From assembly GCA_016783675.1 (NCBI GenBank), contig JADHWE010000024.1:1-33971 (forward strand): a DNA stretch of 33,971 bases, given 5' to 3'. The DNA comes from Kiritimatiellia bacterium (GTDB lineage Bacteria > Verrucomicrobiota > Kiritimatiellia > UBA8416 > JABMPJ01). Position numbers and translations under genes: made by a program. The notes under the pieces were generated by a model. That model worked only from the letters and a program-made list of their open reading frames with translations, made no database searches and was not told the DNA's origin. Shown one piece after another: positions 8,109 to 24,515 of this stretch. Position 1 is the stretch's first letter; every line of letters begins with the position of its first letter.

Positions 8109-8185
8109 AGGCCAGTAGCTCAATTAGGCAGAGCACCGGTCTCCAAAACCGGGGGTTGGGGGTTCGATTCCCTCCTGGCCTGCCA
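8109..8185 (+). tRNA. tRNA-Trp (anticodon CCA)
   Basis: Acceptor AGGCCAG pairs with CTGGCCT; D-arm GCTC/GAGC; anticodon stem CCGGT/ACCGG with loop CTCCAAA, anticodon CCA; T-stem GGGGG/CCCTC (one G-U pair) with loop TTCGATT. The discriminator is G, as in bacterial tRNA-Trp, and CCA is encoded at 8183-8185. The position just before secE is conserved in many bacteria. Confidence 0.97.
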
Positions 8186-8261
8186 CGCGGAACCGAGTGG
8201 CCTGCTGTTGGACGCCGGGCCGCATTTTCCTGGCTCAGTTGTTTTTGAAAAGAGGTGTGCG

Positions 8262-8480
8262 CTGAAGAATAAGCTCCAGAACGGTGTGGACGGGGTCAAG
8301 ACCTTCACGGGTGATGTGCTCGGCGAGATGAGGAAGGCCACGTGGCCGGGTCGCCGTGAACTGCTCGAGTCGACGATGGTCGTGATTGTGTCGTTGGTTC
8401 TGATGAGCCTGTTTGTCGGCTTTTGTGACCGGGTGCTGGTGATGATTCTGCAGCTTCTGATCCCCACGGGGTGCATCTAA
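8262..8480 (+). CDS. secE: Preprotein translocase subunit SecE, probable CTG start
   Basis: Small clamp subunit of the SecYEG channel. It is 72 residues if started at CTG: a short amphipathic N-terminus, the family motif around MRKATWPGRREL (23-34), then one membrane helix (about 38-66). No ATG, GTG or TTG lies in frame between 8211 and the ATG at GEMRK, which would delete the conserved start. The CTG at 8262 follows AGAGG (8251-8255) at a six-base spacing and gives a start, (M)KNKLQNGV, placed as in family members. An alternative TTG at 8208 would add 18 residues and has no ribosome site. The stop overlaps the nusG ATG by one base (TAATG). Confidence 0.9.
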   Translation: MKNKLQNGVDGVKTFTGDVLGEMRKATWPGRRELLESTMVVIVSLVLMSLFVGFCDRVLVMILQLLIPTGCI

Positions 8481-9028
8481 TGGATAAACAGTGGTTCGTC
8501 GTTCATACGCTCACCGGACAGGAGAACAAGGTCCAGGAGAGCATCCGCCGTCGCCTCAAGCACGAGGAGATGGAGGACTACGTTGGCGAAGTGATTATTC
8601 CGACCGAGAAAGTGTCGGAGGTGAAGAAGGGCGTGCGGTCGACCACCACGCGTAAGTTCTTCCCCGGCTATGTGTTGCTGCAGATCGCCCTCTATGATGC
8701 GGAGCGCAATCTGCATGACCGCGCCTGGTACTTCGTGAAGGAGACGCCGGGCATCATCGGGTTCGTCGGCGGCGACAACCCCGTCCCGCTGGCCGCGGAC
8801 GAGGTGGAGCAGGTTCTGAACCAGGTGAAGGACAAGGAAGAGCACGTCAAGCCGAAGATTACGTTCGAGCCGGGCGAGACGGTCAAGATTAATGACGGGC
8901 CGTTCATGAATTTCAACGGGGTGGTCGAAGAGATTGACCCCGTCAAGGGCAAATTGAAAGTGTCGGTGGCGATCTTCGGACGTTCGGCGCCGGTCGAACT
9001 GGAATACTGGCAGGTGGAGCGCGAGTAA
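8480..9028 (+). CDS. nusG: Transcription elongation/antitermination factor NusG
   Basis: Binds the RNA polymerase clamp, suppresses pausing and links to Rho or the ribosome. The 182 residues comprise an N-terminal NGN domain beginning [18 protein letters not shown] and a C-terminal KOW domain (about 130-182) with FEPGETVKI and [13 protein letters not shown]. The ATG is preferred over the in-frame GTG nine bases upstream because it matches family starts and overlaps the secE stop. GGGG at 8468-8471 serves as ribosome site. The final TAA overlaps the rplK ATG by one base. Confidence 0.96.
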   Translation: MDKQWFVVHTLTGQENKVQESIRRRLKHEEMEDYVGEVIIPTEKVSEVKKGVRSTTTRKFFPGYVLLQIALYDAERNLHDRAWYFVKETPGIIGFVGGDNPVPLAADEVEQVLNQVKDKEEHVKPKITFEPGETVKINDGPFMNFNGVVEEIDPVKGKLKVSVAIFGRSAPVELEYWQVERE

Positions 9029-9453
9029 TGGCAAAGAAAGCAACAGGTCTGATAAAGCTGCAGATTCCAGCCGGGCAGGCGAATCCCGCACCGCCGGTGG
9101 GTCCTGCTCTCGGTCAGCAGGGCGTTAACATCATGGATTTCTGCAAGGCCTTCAACGCGGCCACGCAGGACAAAGCCGGCATGGTGATTCCGGTTGTCAT
9201 CACGGTCTACCAGGACAAGTCGTTCACCTTTATCACCAAGAGCCCCCCGGCGGCCTCGCTGCTGAAGAAGGCGGCCGGCCTCGCCAAGGGATCGGGCACG
9301 CCCAACAAGGAGAAGGTTGGCACGGTGACACGCGAGCAGATCCTGGAGATCGTCAAGATCAAGGATGCTGATTTGAACGCGGCCGACGAAGAGATGGCCG
9401 CCCACATGATCGAGGGCACCGCTCGCAGCATGGGAATTATTGTAGAAGGGTAG
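9028..9453 (+). CDS. rplK: 50S ribosomal protein L11
   Basis: Part of the GTPase-associated centre, binding 23S rRNA beneath the L7/L12 stalk. The 141 residues match family size. Seen are the N-terminal proline-rich [19 protein letters not shown] block, which contacts EF-G and release factors, and a C-terminal RNA-binding domain with [14 protein letters not shown] and GTARSMGI. Its start overlaps the nusG stop, so the two are probably translationally coupled. Confidence 0.97.
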   Translation: MAKKATGLIKLQIPAGQANPAPPVGPALGQQGVNIMDFCKAFNAATQDKAGMVIPVVITVYQDKSFTFITKSPPAASLLKKAAGLAKGSGTPNKEKVGTVTREQILEIVKIKDADLNAADEEMAAHMIEGTARSMGIIVEG

Positions 9454-9486
9454 GGCCTGACGGGGCGACCCAGGGAGAGAATCCAG

Positions 9487-10170
9487 ATGTCGAAGCATGG
9501 AAAGAAATATCGCGCGGTTAAGGAAACGGCCCCCACCGAAGAGGTGACGCTCGAGGAAGCGATTGCCTTCCTGAAGAACAACCCGACGGCCGCGTTCGAC
9601 GAGACCATGGAGTTGGCTCTTCGCATGGGTATCGATCCGCGCAAGTCCGACAACGCGATCCGTTCATCCGTCTCCCTGCCGCACGGCACGGGTAAGACGG
9701 TCCATATCATCGTGTTTGCCGAGGGTGCAGCCGCCGACGCGGCCCGCGAAGCCGGCGCCGACGAGGTGGGTTCGGATGACCTGATCGAGAAGGTCAAGGG
9801 TGGTTGGACCGGGTTCGACGTCGCCATCGCCACGCCGGATGCCATGAAGGAAGTGCGCAAGCTCGGCCGGGTGCTGGGACCGCGCGGCCTGATGCCCAAC
9901 CCGAAGACCGGTACCGTGACCGAAGACACCGCTGCCGCCATCAAGCTGGCCCAGGCCGGCAAAGTGGATTTCCGCATGGACCGCCACGGCAACATCAACG
10001 TGTCGTTCGGCAAAGTGTCGTTTGAGGCCGATAGCCTGAAGCAGAACGCCGAGGTCGTTCTGGATGCTATCCGCGCCGCCAAGCCGGCTTCGGCTAAGGG
10101 AATTTATATCAAGAATGTTACGGTCAGCAGCACGATGGGTGTTGGTGTTCGCACGAATATACGGGACTGA
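9487..10170 (+). CDS. rplA: 50S ribosomal protein L1
   Basis: Forms the mobile L1 stalk at the E site; in many bacteria it also represses its own L11-L1 mRNA. The 227 residues contain the signature region LGPRGLMPNPKTGTV in the middle and a domain I re-entry with FRMDRHGNI. The ribosome site is AGGGAGA before the ATG. It sits 33 bases after rplK, the usual pairing. I did not find a convincing L1 operator in the short leader of rplK, which is inside nusG. Confidence 0.97.
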   Translation: MSKHGKKYRAVKETAPTEEVTLEEAIAFLKNNPTAAFDETMELALRMGIDPRKSDNAIRSSVSLPHGTGKTVHIIVFAEGAAADAAREAGADEVGSDDLIEKVKGGWTGFDVAIATPDAMKEVRKLGRVLGPRGLMPNPKTGTVTEDTAAAIKLAQAGKVDFRMDRHGNINVSFGKVSFEADSLKQNAEVVLDAIRAAKPASAKGIYIKNVTVSSTMGVGVRTNIRD

Positions 10171-10215
10171 TCGCAGGCGTTGTGCCTGTCGGCCCTCAGT
10201 GTGGGAAGAAAGACG

Positions 10216-10740
10216 ATGAGACCTGAAAAAGAGTCAATCATTGCCGAGATCAAGGGACTCCTCGAGAGTACCGGCTTTGTATTTCTGGTGGATTATCGCG
10301 GTCTGACGGTGGATCAGCTTGCCGAGCTGCGCGGGAAACTGCGCGACTTCGATTCGAGTATGACGATCGTCAAGAACTCGATGCTCGGTCTTGCCAACGA
10401 GGCAATGGGCGGCCCGGACATGTCCGGTCTGCTCGGTGGACCGACTGCGATAGTCTGTGGTACGGGAGAACCTACGGCGGCCGCCAAGGCCCTGACGGCG
10501 TTCATCAAGGATGCCAAGCTCCCCGTGCTGAAGGGCGGACAGTTGGGACAGCAGCTGCTGTCGGTAGATGATGTTGAAGCAATTGCCAAGATCCCGTCGC
10601 GCGAGGTGCTCTATGCCCAAATCGCCGGTACGATTGCGGCACCGTTATCCCAGCTGGTGGGTGTGATGAACCAAAAAGTGTTAAGTCTTCTGTATGTTCT
10701 GAAGGCAGTTGAAGACACGAAGAAAGAGGAGAGTGCATAA
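10216..10740 (+). CDS. rplJ: 50S ribosomal protein L10
   Basis: Base of the stalk; its C-terminal helix carries L7/L12 dimers. The 174 residues include [12 protein letters not shown] near the N-terminus, KNSMLGLA, and a long C-terminal helix ending KKEESA. The ATG is chosen because it follows GGAAG at good spacing and matches family starts; a frame extension upstream to 10180 lacks support. The stop overlaps the rplL ATG (TAATG), fitting the fixed stoichiometry needed between L10 and L7/L12. Confidence 0.96.
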   Translation: MRPEKESIIAEIKGLLESTGFVFLVDYRGLTVDQLAELRGKLRDFDSSMTIVKNSMLGLANEAMGGPDMSGLLGGPTAIVCGTGEPTAAAKALTAFIKDAKLPVLKGGQLGQQLLSVDDVEAIAKIPSREVLYAQIAGTIAAPLSQLVGVMNQKVLSLLYVLKAVEDTKKEESA

Positions 10741-11195
10741 TGGCCGAAGAAGCTGTTGCACAGGAGAAGGAAGCTCAGGAAGAGCAAAGCAAGTCGGCTG
10801 CCCCCGTGGTAGAAGGCAAAATGGCTGAGTTTATTGACTGGATCGAGGGCATTAGCGTTCTCGAGCTGTCGCAACTCGTGAAGGCCCTCGAGGATCGTCT
10901 CGGCGTGAGCGCCGCGGCCCCGATGGCTATGGCTGCCGCGGCTCCGGCTGCTGGTGGTGATGCGGGTGACGGTGCCGAAGAGCAGACCGAGTTTGCGGTT
11001 GTGCTTACGGCTGCCGGCGGACAGAAGATCGCCGTGATCAAGGAAGTTCGCGCGATCACCGGCCTAGGGCTCAAGGATTCCAAGGACCTCGTTGACGGTG
11101 CACCGAAGCCTGTGAAGGAAGGTGTCTCCGCGGAAGAGGCCGAGGAGCTCAAAGGCAAGCTCGAAGCCGCAGGCGCCACCGTAGAGGTGAAGTAG
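10740..11195 (+). CDS. rplL: 50S ribosomal protein L7/L12 with N-terminal extension
   Basis: Stalk protein that recruits and stimulates translational GTPases. The C-terminal domain is canonical ([10 protein letters not shown]..., [14 protein letters not shown]-like block, ending GATVEVK), after an alanine/glycine-rich hinge and an N-terminal dimerisation helix. At 151 residues it is about 27 longer than usual because of a Glu/Lys-rich N-terminal segment (residues 2-27). The ATG here has an excellent ribosome site GAGGAG (10726-10731) and overlaps the rplJ stop. An internal ATG at 10821 would give a standard 124-residue form and also has a weak upstream AGAAGG, so dual or later initiation is not excluded. 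Confidence 0.95.
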   Translation: MAEEAVAQEKEAQEEQSKSAAPVVEGKMAEFIDWIEGISVLELSQLVKALEDRLGVSAAAPMAMAAAAPAAGGDAGDGAEEQTEFAVVLTAAGGQKIAVIKEVRAITGLGLKDSKDLVDGAPKPVKEGVSAEEAEELKGKLEAAGATVEVK

Positions 11196-11206
11196 CGTTT
11201 GCTTTC

Positions 11207-11254
11207 CCGTCTGCTCCCCGTTGCGTGCGCTCGAAGCGCCGTGCGGGGAGACGG
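11207..11254 (+). terminator. Attenuator-like hairpin between rplL and rpoB
   Basis: CCGTCT...CCCCG (11207-11220) pairs with CGGGGAGACGG (11244-11254), leaving a three-base bulge. A smaller GCGC stem can form in the loop, and TCTTTCC follows. It fits a partial terminator that lowers polymerase gene expression relative to the ribosomal genes, as known between rplL and rpoB in E. coli. The T-run is poor, so read-through is expected. Confidence 0.55.
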
Positions 11255-11301
11255 TCTTTCCGGTGCCGGGACGGGATGCGAGCAGGTATGGACAGGCGGA
11301 A

Positions 11302-11339
11302 GCAGGCTTACTGGTCCGAAAAAGGACGGGTAAACCTGC
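11302..11339 (+). promoter_or_regulatory. Long hairpin in the rpoB leader (possible RNase III or regulatory element)
   Basis: GCAGG-x-TTAC-xx-GTCC (11302-11317) pairs with GGAC-xx-GTAA-x-CCTGC (11324-11339), a 16-position stem with two interruptions closed by the loop GAAAAA. It lies about 65 bases before rpoB. E. coli has an RNase III processing site in the equivalent gap, which is the most natural comparison. No conserved sequence proves this. Confidence 0.5.
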
Positions 11340-11405
11340 GTTCCGTTGTCTTGTGTCAAGAGAGTAGAGAGCGTCGGACTTAGCAAATAACCATCGAGGT
11401 GCCGC

Positions 11406-15173
<3,768 letters not shown>

Positions 15174-15196
15174 GCCCTAGGCCAGGAGGCGATATA

Positions 15197-19375
<4,179 letters not shown>

Positions 19376-19377
19376 GC

Positions 19378-19407
19378 TTGAGTTGGTCTATGCGCTTTTG
19401 TTAGCAT
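19378..19407 (+). promoter_or_regulatory. Possible extended -10 promoter before rpsL
   Basis: TTGAGT (19378-19383), 18 bases, then TAGCAT (19402-19407) preceded by TGT, giving the TGn extension. Initiation near 19414 would leave a leader of about 25 bases with an AAAGGGA ribosome site. It overlaps the rpoC end. Each element is imperfect, so this is a candidate internal promoter for the str genes rather than an established one. Confidence 0.3.
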
Positions 19408-19438
19408 GCCGACTTTTGCGCTCCAAAGGGAAAAAGCT

Positions 19439-19810
19439 ATGCCCACGATTAATCAATTGGTGAGAAAAGGCCGCAAACAGGCCCGTCGTAAGAGTAAGGC
19501 GCCAGCCTTGGCTTCGTGCCCTCAGCGGCGCGGTGTGTGCCTGGCTGTAATGACGCGTACGCCGAAGAAGCCGAACTCGGCTCTGCGGAAGGTGGCCCGC
19601 GTGCGTTTGACGTCCGGGTACGAGGTAACTGCCTACATCCCTGGTGTGGGTCACAACCTCCAGGAGCATAGCGTGGTGCTGGTGCGTGGCGGCCGTGTGT
19701 CGGACCTGCCGGGTGTGCGGTATCACATCGTGCGCGGCGCGCTCGACTGCCTCGGAGTTGAAGGGCGCAAGCAAGGCCGTTCCAAGTACGGCGTCAAGCG
19801 CGGCAAATAG
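19439..19810 (+). CDS. rpsL: 30S ribosomal protein S12, Ser88 variant
   Basis: Decoding-centre protein. The 123 residues are canonical: [23 protein letters not shown] (Lys43 and Lys44 present), [27 protein letters not shown]. The residue at the E. coli Lys88 position is serine (codon TCG at 19700-19702, in GGRVSDLPG); substitutions at this lysine are classical causes of streptomycin resistance. Asp89, the target of RimO methylthiolation, is retained. The start was chosen over an upstream in-frame ATG at 19406 because of AAAGGGA and the family N-terminus. Confidence 0.97.
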   Translation: MPTINQLVRKGRKQARRKSKAPALASCPQRRGVCLAVMTRTPKKPNSALRKVARVRLTSGYEVTAYIPGVGHNLQEHSVVLVRGGRVSDLPGVRYHIVRGALDCLGVEGRKQGRSKYGVKRGK

Positions 19811-19855
19811 AATACGGAGCATCCTGCACTGGCGGGATGAGGAGAAAGACTTGTC

Positions 19856-20326
19856 ATGGCAAGAAGGCGTAAAGCTGAACGGAGAGTCCTGGCCCCCGAC
19901 CCCACTTATAATAGTGAGCTGGTGGCGAAGGTGATCAACTTCACAATGCGCGGCGGGAAGAAATCAACCGCGGAACGGATTGTTTACGGGGCCCTCAGCC
20001 TCATCTCGGAGAAGATGTCGGAGGAGCCGATCGAAGTTTTGATCAAGGCGATCGATAACATGAAGCCGCGCGTCGAAGTGAAGTCGCGCCGCGTGGGTGG
20101 CTCGACCTACCAGGTTCCGGTTGAGATCAACCGTGACCGTCAGCTCGCACTGGCCTTGCGCTGGTTGCTGGCGGCGTCCAAGGCCCGCCGCGGGGTACCG
20201 ATGGGTACGGCCGTGGCGATGGAACTGATGGATGCCTATAACGGGCAGGGCGCGGTTGTCCGCAAGCGCGATGATACGCATCGCATGGCACAGGCGAACA
20301 AGGCGTTCGCCCACTACGCATGGTAG
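19856..20326 (+). CDS. rpsG: 30S ribosomal protein S7
   Basis: Nucleates assembly of the 30S head and contacts the E-site tRNA. The 156 residues match the family and show MARRRKAERR, VAKVINFTMRGGKKSTAE, the KPRVEVKSRRVGGSTYQVPVE beta-ribbon, RWLLAASKAR and the C-terminal HRMAQANKAFAHYAW. GAGGAGA precedes the ATG by about ten bases. It lies 45 bases after rpsL, and S7 is the usual autoregulator of str operons. Confidence 0.97.
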   Translation: MARRRKAERRVLAPDPTYNSELVAKVINFTMRGGKKSTAERIVYGALSLISEKMSEEPIEVLIKAIDNMKPRVEVKSRRVGGSTYQVPVEINRDRQLALALRWLLAASKARRGVPMGTAVAMELMDAYNGQGAVVRKRDDTHRMAQANKAFAHYAW

Positions 20327-20350
20327 TTTTTGGGATTTGAGATCTGAAGC

Positions 20351-22486
20351 ATGGTAGCGGTTTTGGAACATAAGAAGAAAAAGAAGGCATCTGCTCGCTC
20401 CGGCGCCGCCGAAGCAGCCGAGCGCCTGAGACCGCTGTGCCAAGTGCGCAACATCGGCATCATCGCCCATATCGATGCCGGCAAGACCACTACCACGGAG
20501 CGGATGCTCTACTATGCCGGCATCGTCCATAAGATCGGTGAAGTGCACGAGGGCACGGCCGTGATGGACTGGATGCAGCAGGAGAAAGAACGCGGCATCA
20601 CGATTACCAGCGCCGCCACGACCTGCTTCTGGCGCGATCACCAGGTGAACATCATTGACACCCCGGGCCACGTGGACTTCACCATGGAAGTCGAGCGTTC
20701 ACTACGCGTGCTCGACGGCGCGGTGGGCGTGTTCTGTGGGGTAGGGGGCGTGCAGCCGCAATCGGAGACCGTGTGGCGCCAGTCCAACCGCTACGGCGTG
20801 CCGCGTATCGCTTTCGTCAACAAGATGGACCGCATGGGCGCCGATTTCGAGCGCGTAGTCGAGGATATGCGCAGCAAGCTCGGTTCCAATGCCGTGCCCG
20901 TGCAGCTTCCGATCGGAGCGGAGGACCAGTTCCACGGTGTCATCGACCTGATCAACATGCGCGCTCTGGATTACGATGAGACGACCCTGGGTGCCGAAGT
21001 ATCGCAGTTCCCCATTCCGGCCGAGCTGGCCGCCGACGCCGAAAAGGCACGCGCCGAGATGATTGAAGCCGTGGCCGAGAAGGACGAGGCCGTGCTCGAA
21101 GCCTACCTTGAGGACGCAGACGTTGCGCCCGAGGCGCTCGTGGCCGGTATTCGCCGTACCGTTATCAGCGGTGAGCTGGTTCCGGTGCTGTGCGGCTCCT
21201 CGCTCAAGAACAAGGGCGTCCAGCAGCTCCTGGATTGCGTCGTTGATTTCATGCCCTCGCCCCTGGACGTTCCGGCTATCGAAGGCAAGAACCCGCGTGA
21301 CGGGTCCACCGTTGAGCGCGCGGCCGATGACAACGGCCCGCTCAGCGCCCTGGCGTTCAAGCTGGCGACAGATTCCTATATAGGGCGCCTTGCCTTCGTC
21401 CGGATCTACTCTGGCCACCTGAGCAAGGGGCAGAACGTGTTCAATCCGCGCACCAGGAAGCGCGAGCGCATTCTCAAGCTGATCCGCCTGCACGCCAACG
21501 ATCGTACCGAGGTCGACGCGCTGCATTCCGGCGAGATTGGCGCGGTCGTGGGCCTCAAGGATGCCACGACGGGTGATACGCTCTGTGCCGAGAACGCGCC
21601 GGTCGAACTGCTGGGCATCCGCTTCCCCGAGCCGGTGATGTTCATGGCGATCGAGCCGAAGACGCGGGCCGACAAGGACAAGCTTGATGCGGCGCTGGCC
21701 GCCCTGTCCGCCGAGGACCCCACCTGCGTGGTGCGGACCGACCCCGAGACCGGCCAGACCATCCTGAGCGGCATGGGCGAGCTGCACCTCGAGATTTTGA
21801 AGGATCGCATGGATCGTGAGTATAGCGTGGTGACCAACAGCGGGCGTCCGATGGTGGCCTACCACGAGACCGTTACCGCGACCGGTGCGGCCACACACGT
21901 GTTCGATCGCGAGTTCGGCGGCAGCCGCCAGTATGCCAAGGTGGCGCTCGAGGTGAGCGCGGCCAAGCGCGGGGCGGGCAACACGATCAACGTGGATGTC
22001 TCGGATACGCAGATCCCGGCGGAGTACAAGCCGTCGCTGGAAGCGGGCATCAATGACGGCCTGATCACCGGCGTTCTGGCGCGCTATCCGCTGATCGACG
22101 TCACCGTGCGCGTGACCGGTGGCGGGTTCGACCCCGAGAGTTCCTCCGAAGTCGCGTTCCGGACGGCGGGCGTCATGGCGCTGCGCGAGGCGGTCATGGC
22201 GGCATCCCCGGAGATCCTGGAGCCGATCATGGCGGTCGAGGTCGTCACGCCGGCTGAGGCCATGGGCGACGTCCTTTCCGACATCAGCGCGCGGCGCGGC
22301 AAGGTGAAAAGCATGGATGCGCTCGGCGACATGCAGATTGTCAAGGCGGCCGTTCCGCTGGCAGAGCTTTTTGGTTATTCGACGGCGGTGCGTTCGCTCT
22401 CACGAGGACGGGCGAGTTACACCATGGAACCGACTCATTTCGCGGTGGCTCCGGCCGACCTGAAGGAAAGATTACAGAACCAATGA
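20351..22486 (+). CDS. fusA: Translation elongation factor G (EF-G) with basic N-terminal extension
   Basis: Ribosomal translocase GTPase that also acts in ribosome recycling. At 711 residues it shows [12 protein letters not shown] (39-50), canonical switch [26 protein letters not shown], and domains III-V through [11 protein letters not shown]. The core begins at RNIGI (33), whereas E. coli EF-G has it near residue 11, so about 22 extra residues are present, including five consecutive lysines. No usable ATG or TTG start lies between this ATG and the G domain, and no Shine-Dalgarno precedes it, so translation may depend on coupling to rpsG 24 bases upstream. Confidence 0.97.
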   Translation: MVAVLEHKKKKKASARSGAAEAAERLRPLCQVRNIGIIAHIDAGKTTTTERMLYYAGIVHKIGEVHEGTAVMDWMQQEKERGITITSAATTCFWRDHQVNIIDTPGHVDFTMEVERSLRVLDGAVGVFCGVGGVQPQSETVWRQSNRYGVPRIAFVNKMDRMGADFERVVEDMRSKLGSNAVPVQLPIGAEDQFHGVIDLINMRALDYDETTLGAEVSQFPIPAELAADAEKARAEMIEAVAEKDEAVLEAYLEDADVAPEALVAGIRRTVISGELVPVLCGSSLKNKGVQQLLDCVVDFMPSPLDVPAIEGKNPRDGSTVERAADDNGPLSALAFKLATDSYIGRLAFVRIYSGHLSKGQNVFNPRTRKRERILKLIRLHANDRTEVDALHSGEIGAVVGLKDATTGDTLCAENAPVELLGIRFPEPVMFMAIEPKTRADKDKLDAALAALSAEDPTCVVRTDPETGQTILSGMGELHLEILKDRMDREYSVVTNSGRPMVAYHETVTATGAATHVFDREFGGSRQYAKVALEVSAAKRGAGNTINVDVSDTQIPAEYKPSLEAGINDGLITGVLARYPLIDVTVRVTGGGFDPESSSEVAFRTAGVMALREAVMAASPEILEPIMAVEVVTPAEAMGDVLSDISARRGKVKSMDALGDMQIVKAAVPLAELFGYSTAVRSLSRGRASYTMEPTHFAVAPADLKERLQNQ

Positions 22487-22507
22487 TGGCCGACTCTTCG
22501 GCAAGCT

Positions 22508-22549
22508 CCCGCCTTTGCTCAAGAGCTTCGGCGTGGCAAGCAGGGCGGG
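22508..22549 (+). promoter_or_regulatory. Hairpin in the fusA-rpsJ gap
   Basis: CCCGCC(TT)TGCT (22508-22519) pairs with AGCA(G)GGCGGG (22539-22549) around a 19-base loop. It sits in the leader of the S10 gene group, where E. coli carries the L4-binding attenuator; the similarity is positional only. No T-run follows, so it is not a classic terminator. Confidence 0.35.
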
Positions 22550-22580
22550 CAAGGGAAAGACGGCGAGGATAGGGAGAAGC

Positions 22581-22889
22581 ATGCAAGGTCAATGCATTAG
22601 AATTAAGCTGCAGGGTTACGATCACAGCGTACTGGACCAGGCGGTCCAGGACATTATCGAGACGGCCCGCGGAACGGGGGCGCAGGTAGTTGGCCCCACG
22701 CCACTGCCCACGCGGATCGAGCGGTACACCGTTAACCGCAGCCCGCACGTGGATAAGAAGTCGATGGACCAGTTCGAAGTGCGTACGCACAAACGACTGT
22801 TGGACATCATTGAACCGACCGCCAAGACAGTGGACGAGTTGAAGAAGCTCAACCTGCCGGCGGGTGTAGACATAACCATCAAGATCTGA
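22581..22889 (+). CDS. rpsJ: 30S ribosomal protein S10
   Basis: Head protein of the small subunit; also NusE, partner of NusB in antitermination. The 102 residues include [37 protein letters not shown]-type loop residues, and [11 protein letters not shown]. The start was set at the ATG following AGGGAGAAG. The frame is open 66 bases further upstream, but that extension (through the hairpin) has no homology. First gene of the S10 group. Confidence 0.97.
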   Translation: MQGQCIRIKLQGYDHSVLDQAVQDIIETARGTGAQVVGPTPLPTRIERYTVNRSPHVDKKSMDQFEVRTHKRLLDIIEPTAKTVDELKKLNLPAGVDITIKI

Positions 22890-22898
22890 GTGAGCATC

Positions 22899-23549
22899 AT
22901 GCAAGCGTTGATTGGACAAAAACTAGGAATGACGCAGGTCTACGACGAGAGTGGCGTGCGTGTACCCGTTACCGTGTTGGCCGTGGGTCCGTGCCCGGTC
23001 GTACAGCGTAAAACCACCGCGACGGATGGTTACGAGGCCGTACAGATTGGCTTTGGCGAGATCAAGGAACAGCGCCTGAGCAAGGCGCAGGCCGCCCGCT
23101 GCACGAAGGCCGGTGTCCCGTTCTGCCGCCACCTGAGCGAGTTCAGGGTTGAGGCCGATGACGAAGTCAAGGCGGGCGATACGCTCGGCGCCGATATCTT
23201 CGAGGGTGTCGGGTTCGTGGATGTTGAGGGTGTCACGAAGGGCCGCGGGTTCGCGGGCGTTGTTAAGCGCTATCGCATGGCCGGTGGCCGCATGACGCAC
23301 GGTGGGCATTCACGTCGTCGCGTGGGTTCCATCGGGCAGTGCTCCTATCCGGCACGTGTCGCCAAGGGGCAGCGGATGCCCGGGCACATGGGCCATGTCC
23401 AGGTAACAACCCAGAATCTGAAGGTCGTGGCGGTACGCGGCGAAGACAACGTGCTGTTGGTTCGCGGCGCCGTGCCGGGGCCCAAGGGAGCTATTGTGAC
23501 CGTGCGCAAGGCGTTGAAGAAGGGCGCCTCGGCGGGAGGTAAGGGCTGA
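22899..23549 (+). CDS. rplC: 50S ribosomal protein L3
   Basis: Assembly-initiating large-subunit protein whose loop approaches the peptidyl transferase centre. The 216 residues begin [15 protein letters not shown] and include [24 protein letters not shown] and RMPGHMGH. The ATG is taken rather than the in-frame GTG nine bases earlier because it matches the family start; the ribosome site is weak and coupling to rpsJ, ten bases away, is likely. TGA overlaps the next ATG. Confidence 0.97.
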   Translation: MQALIGQKLGMTQVYDESGVRVPVTVLAVGPCPVVQRKTTATDGYEAVQIGFGEIKEQRLSKAQAARCTKAGVPFCRHLSEFRVEADDEVKAGDTLGADIFEGVGFVDVEGVTKGRGFAGVVKRYRMAGGRMTHGGHSRRRVGSIGQCSYPARVAKGQRMPGHMGHVQVTTQNLKVVAVRGEDNVLLVRGAVPGPKGAIVTVRKALKKGASAGGKG

Positions 23550-24199
23550 TGAGCAAGATTCGCATGTGTGATTCCAAGGGCGCTGAGCTGGCCGGGTTGG
23601 ATTTCTCGGACGACCTGATGGTTCGCGACGAGGGCGACCAGGCGGTGCACGAGTCGGTGGTGCGTTACCAGGCGCGCCGGCGTGCCGGGACGGCTTCGGC
23701 GAAATCCAAGGGCGAGGTCGCCGGTACAGGCGCCAAGCCATGGAAGCAGAAGGGCACCGGACGTGCCCGTGCCGGTTACAAGCAGTCGCCCGTGTGGCGT
23801 GGCGGCGCGGCGGCATTCGGTCCGGTTCCGCGTGAGTACGGCGGCAAGATCAACCGTAAGGTCTCCAAGCTGGCCTTCCAGCGCGCATTCAGCGAGGCGG
23901 TCGCCGGCGACGAGATTCTCGTGGTGGACGAGATTGCCGTTGAAAGCGGTAAGACCAAGGATTTTGTGGCCCTGCTCGAGGCCGTCAAGGTAGACGCCCC
24001 CGCCATCGTGGTGGTCGATCGCCTGACGCCGGCGCTGGAGCAGGCCGCTAAGAATGTGGAACGGGTGGAGCTGACTTCGGCCGAGAGTCTGAATACGTAC
24101 CAGCTTCTGCGTTACAAGCGAATCGTGATCAGCAAGGCGGCTATGGATGCGCTGCAGTCCCGGTTGACGCCACGCGCCGCGAAGGGAGCAACAGCATGA
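23549..24199 (+). CDS. rplD: 50S ribosomal protein L4
   Basis: Lines the exit tunnel constriction together with L22 and is the S10-operon repressor in some bacteria. The 216 residues show KPWKQKGTGRARAG followed by SPVWRGGAAAFGP, the tunnel-loop hallmark, and a C-terminal globular part with YKRIVISKAAMDAL. Its stop overlaps the rplW start as ATGA (four bases). Macrolide-related loop residues (KQKGTGRAR) are ordinary. Confidence 0.97.
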   Translation: MSKIRMCDSKGAELAGLDFSDDLMVRDEGDQAVHESVVRYQARRRAGTASAKSKGEVAGTGAKPWKQKGTGRARAGYKQSPVWRGGAAAFGPVPREYGGKINRKVSKLAFQRAFSEAVAGDEILVVDEIAVESGKTKDFVALLEAVKVDAPAIVVVDRLTPALEQAAKNVERVELTSAESLNTYQLLRYKRIVISKAAMDALQSRLTPRAAKGATA

Positions 24200-24483
24200 A
24201 GAAGCATGCGGACGCGATTATCAAGGAACTCCAGTTGACGGAAAAGGGCACGATCCTGACCGAGATAGGCAACAAGTACTTCTTCAGCGTGGATTGTTCG
24301 GCCAACAAGCCGGAGATCAAGAAAGCGGTTGAAGACCTGTTCAACGTGTCGGTTAAATCGGTCAACACGATGCGTTACGAAGGTAAACGCAAGCGTGAGC
24401 GCACCGTGCGCTACGGCAAGCGGGCCGACTGGAAACGGGCGATTGTTACCCTGGAGGAGGGGAGCAGGATCGACCTCGCCTAA
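24196..24483 (+). CDS. rplW: 50S ribosomal protein L23
   Basis: Located at the tunnel exit, the docking site for trigger factor and SRP. The 95 residues contain [30 protein letters not shown] and the C-terminal [18 protein letters not shown]. This is the usual bacterial short form. Start codon overlaps rplD. Confidence 0.96.
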   Translation: MKKHADAIIKELQLTEKGTILTEIGNKYFFSVDCSANKPEIKKAVEDLFNVSVKSVNTMRYEGKRKRERTVRYGKRADWKRAIVTLEEGSRIDLA

Positions 24484-24515
24484 AGGCGGGTCCTCCGAGG
24501 GATGGAGAAGGTGAT

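Noticed and set aside
8120-8476. - strand open frame starting in secE and ending in tRNA-Trp
   Set aside because: Its ARRESNPQPPVLETG-like tail is a classic spurious antisense-tRNA translation, and secE occupies the other strand.
22890-22898. GTG start for rplC nine bases upstream of the chosen ATG
   Set aside because: The ATG matches the family N-terminus and has no worse ribosome-site spacing.
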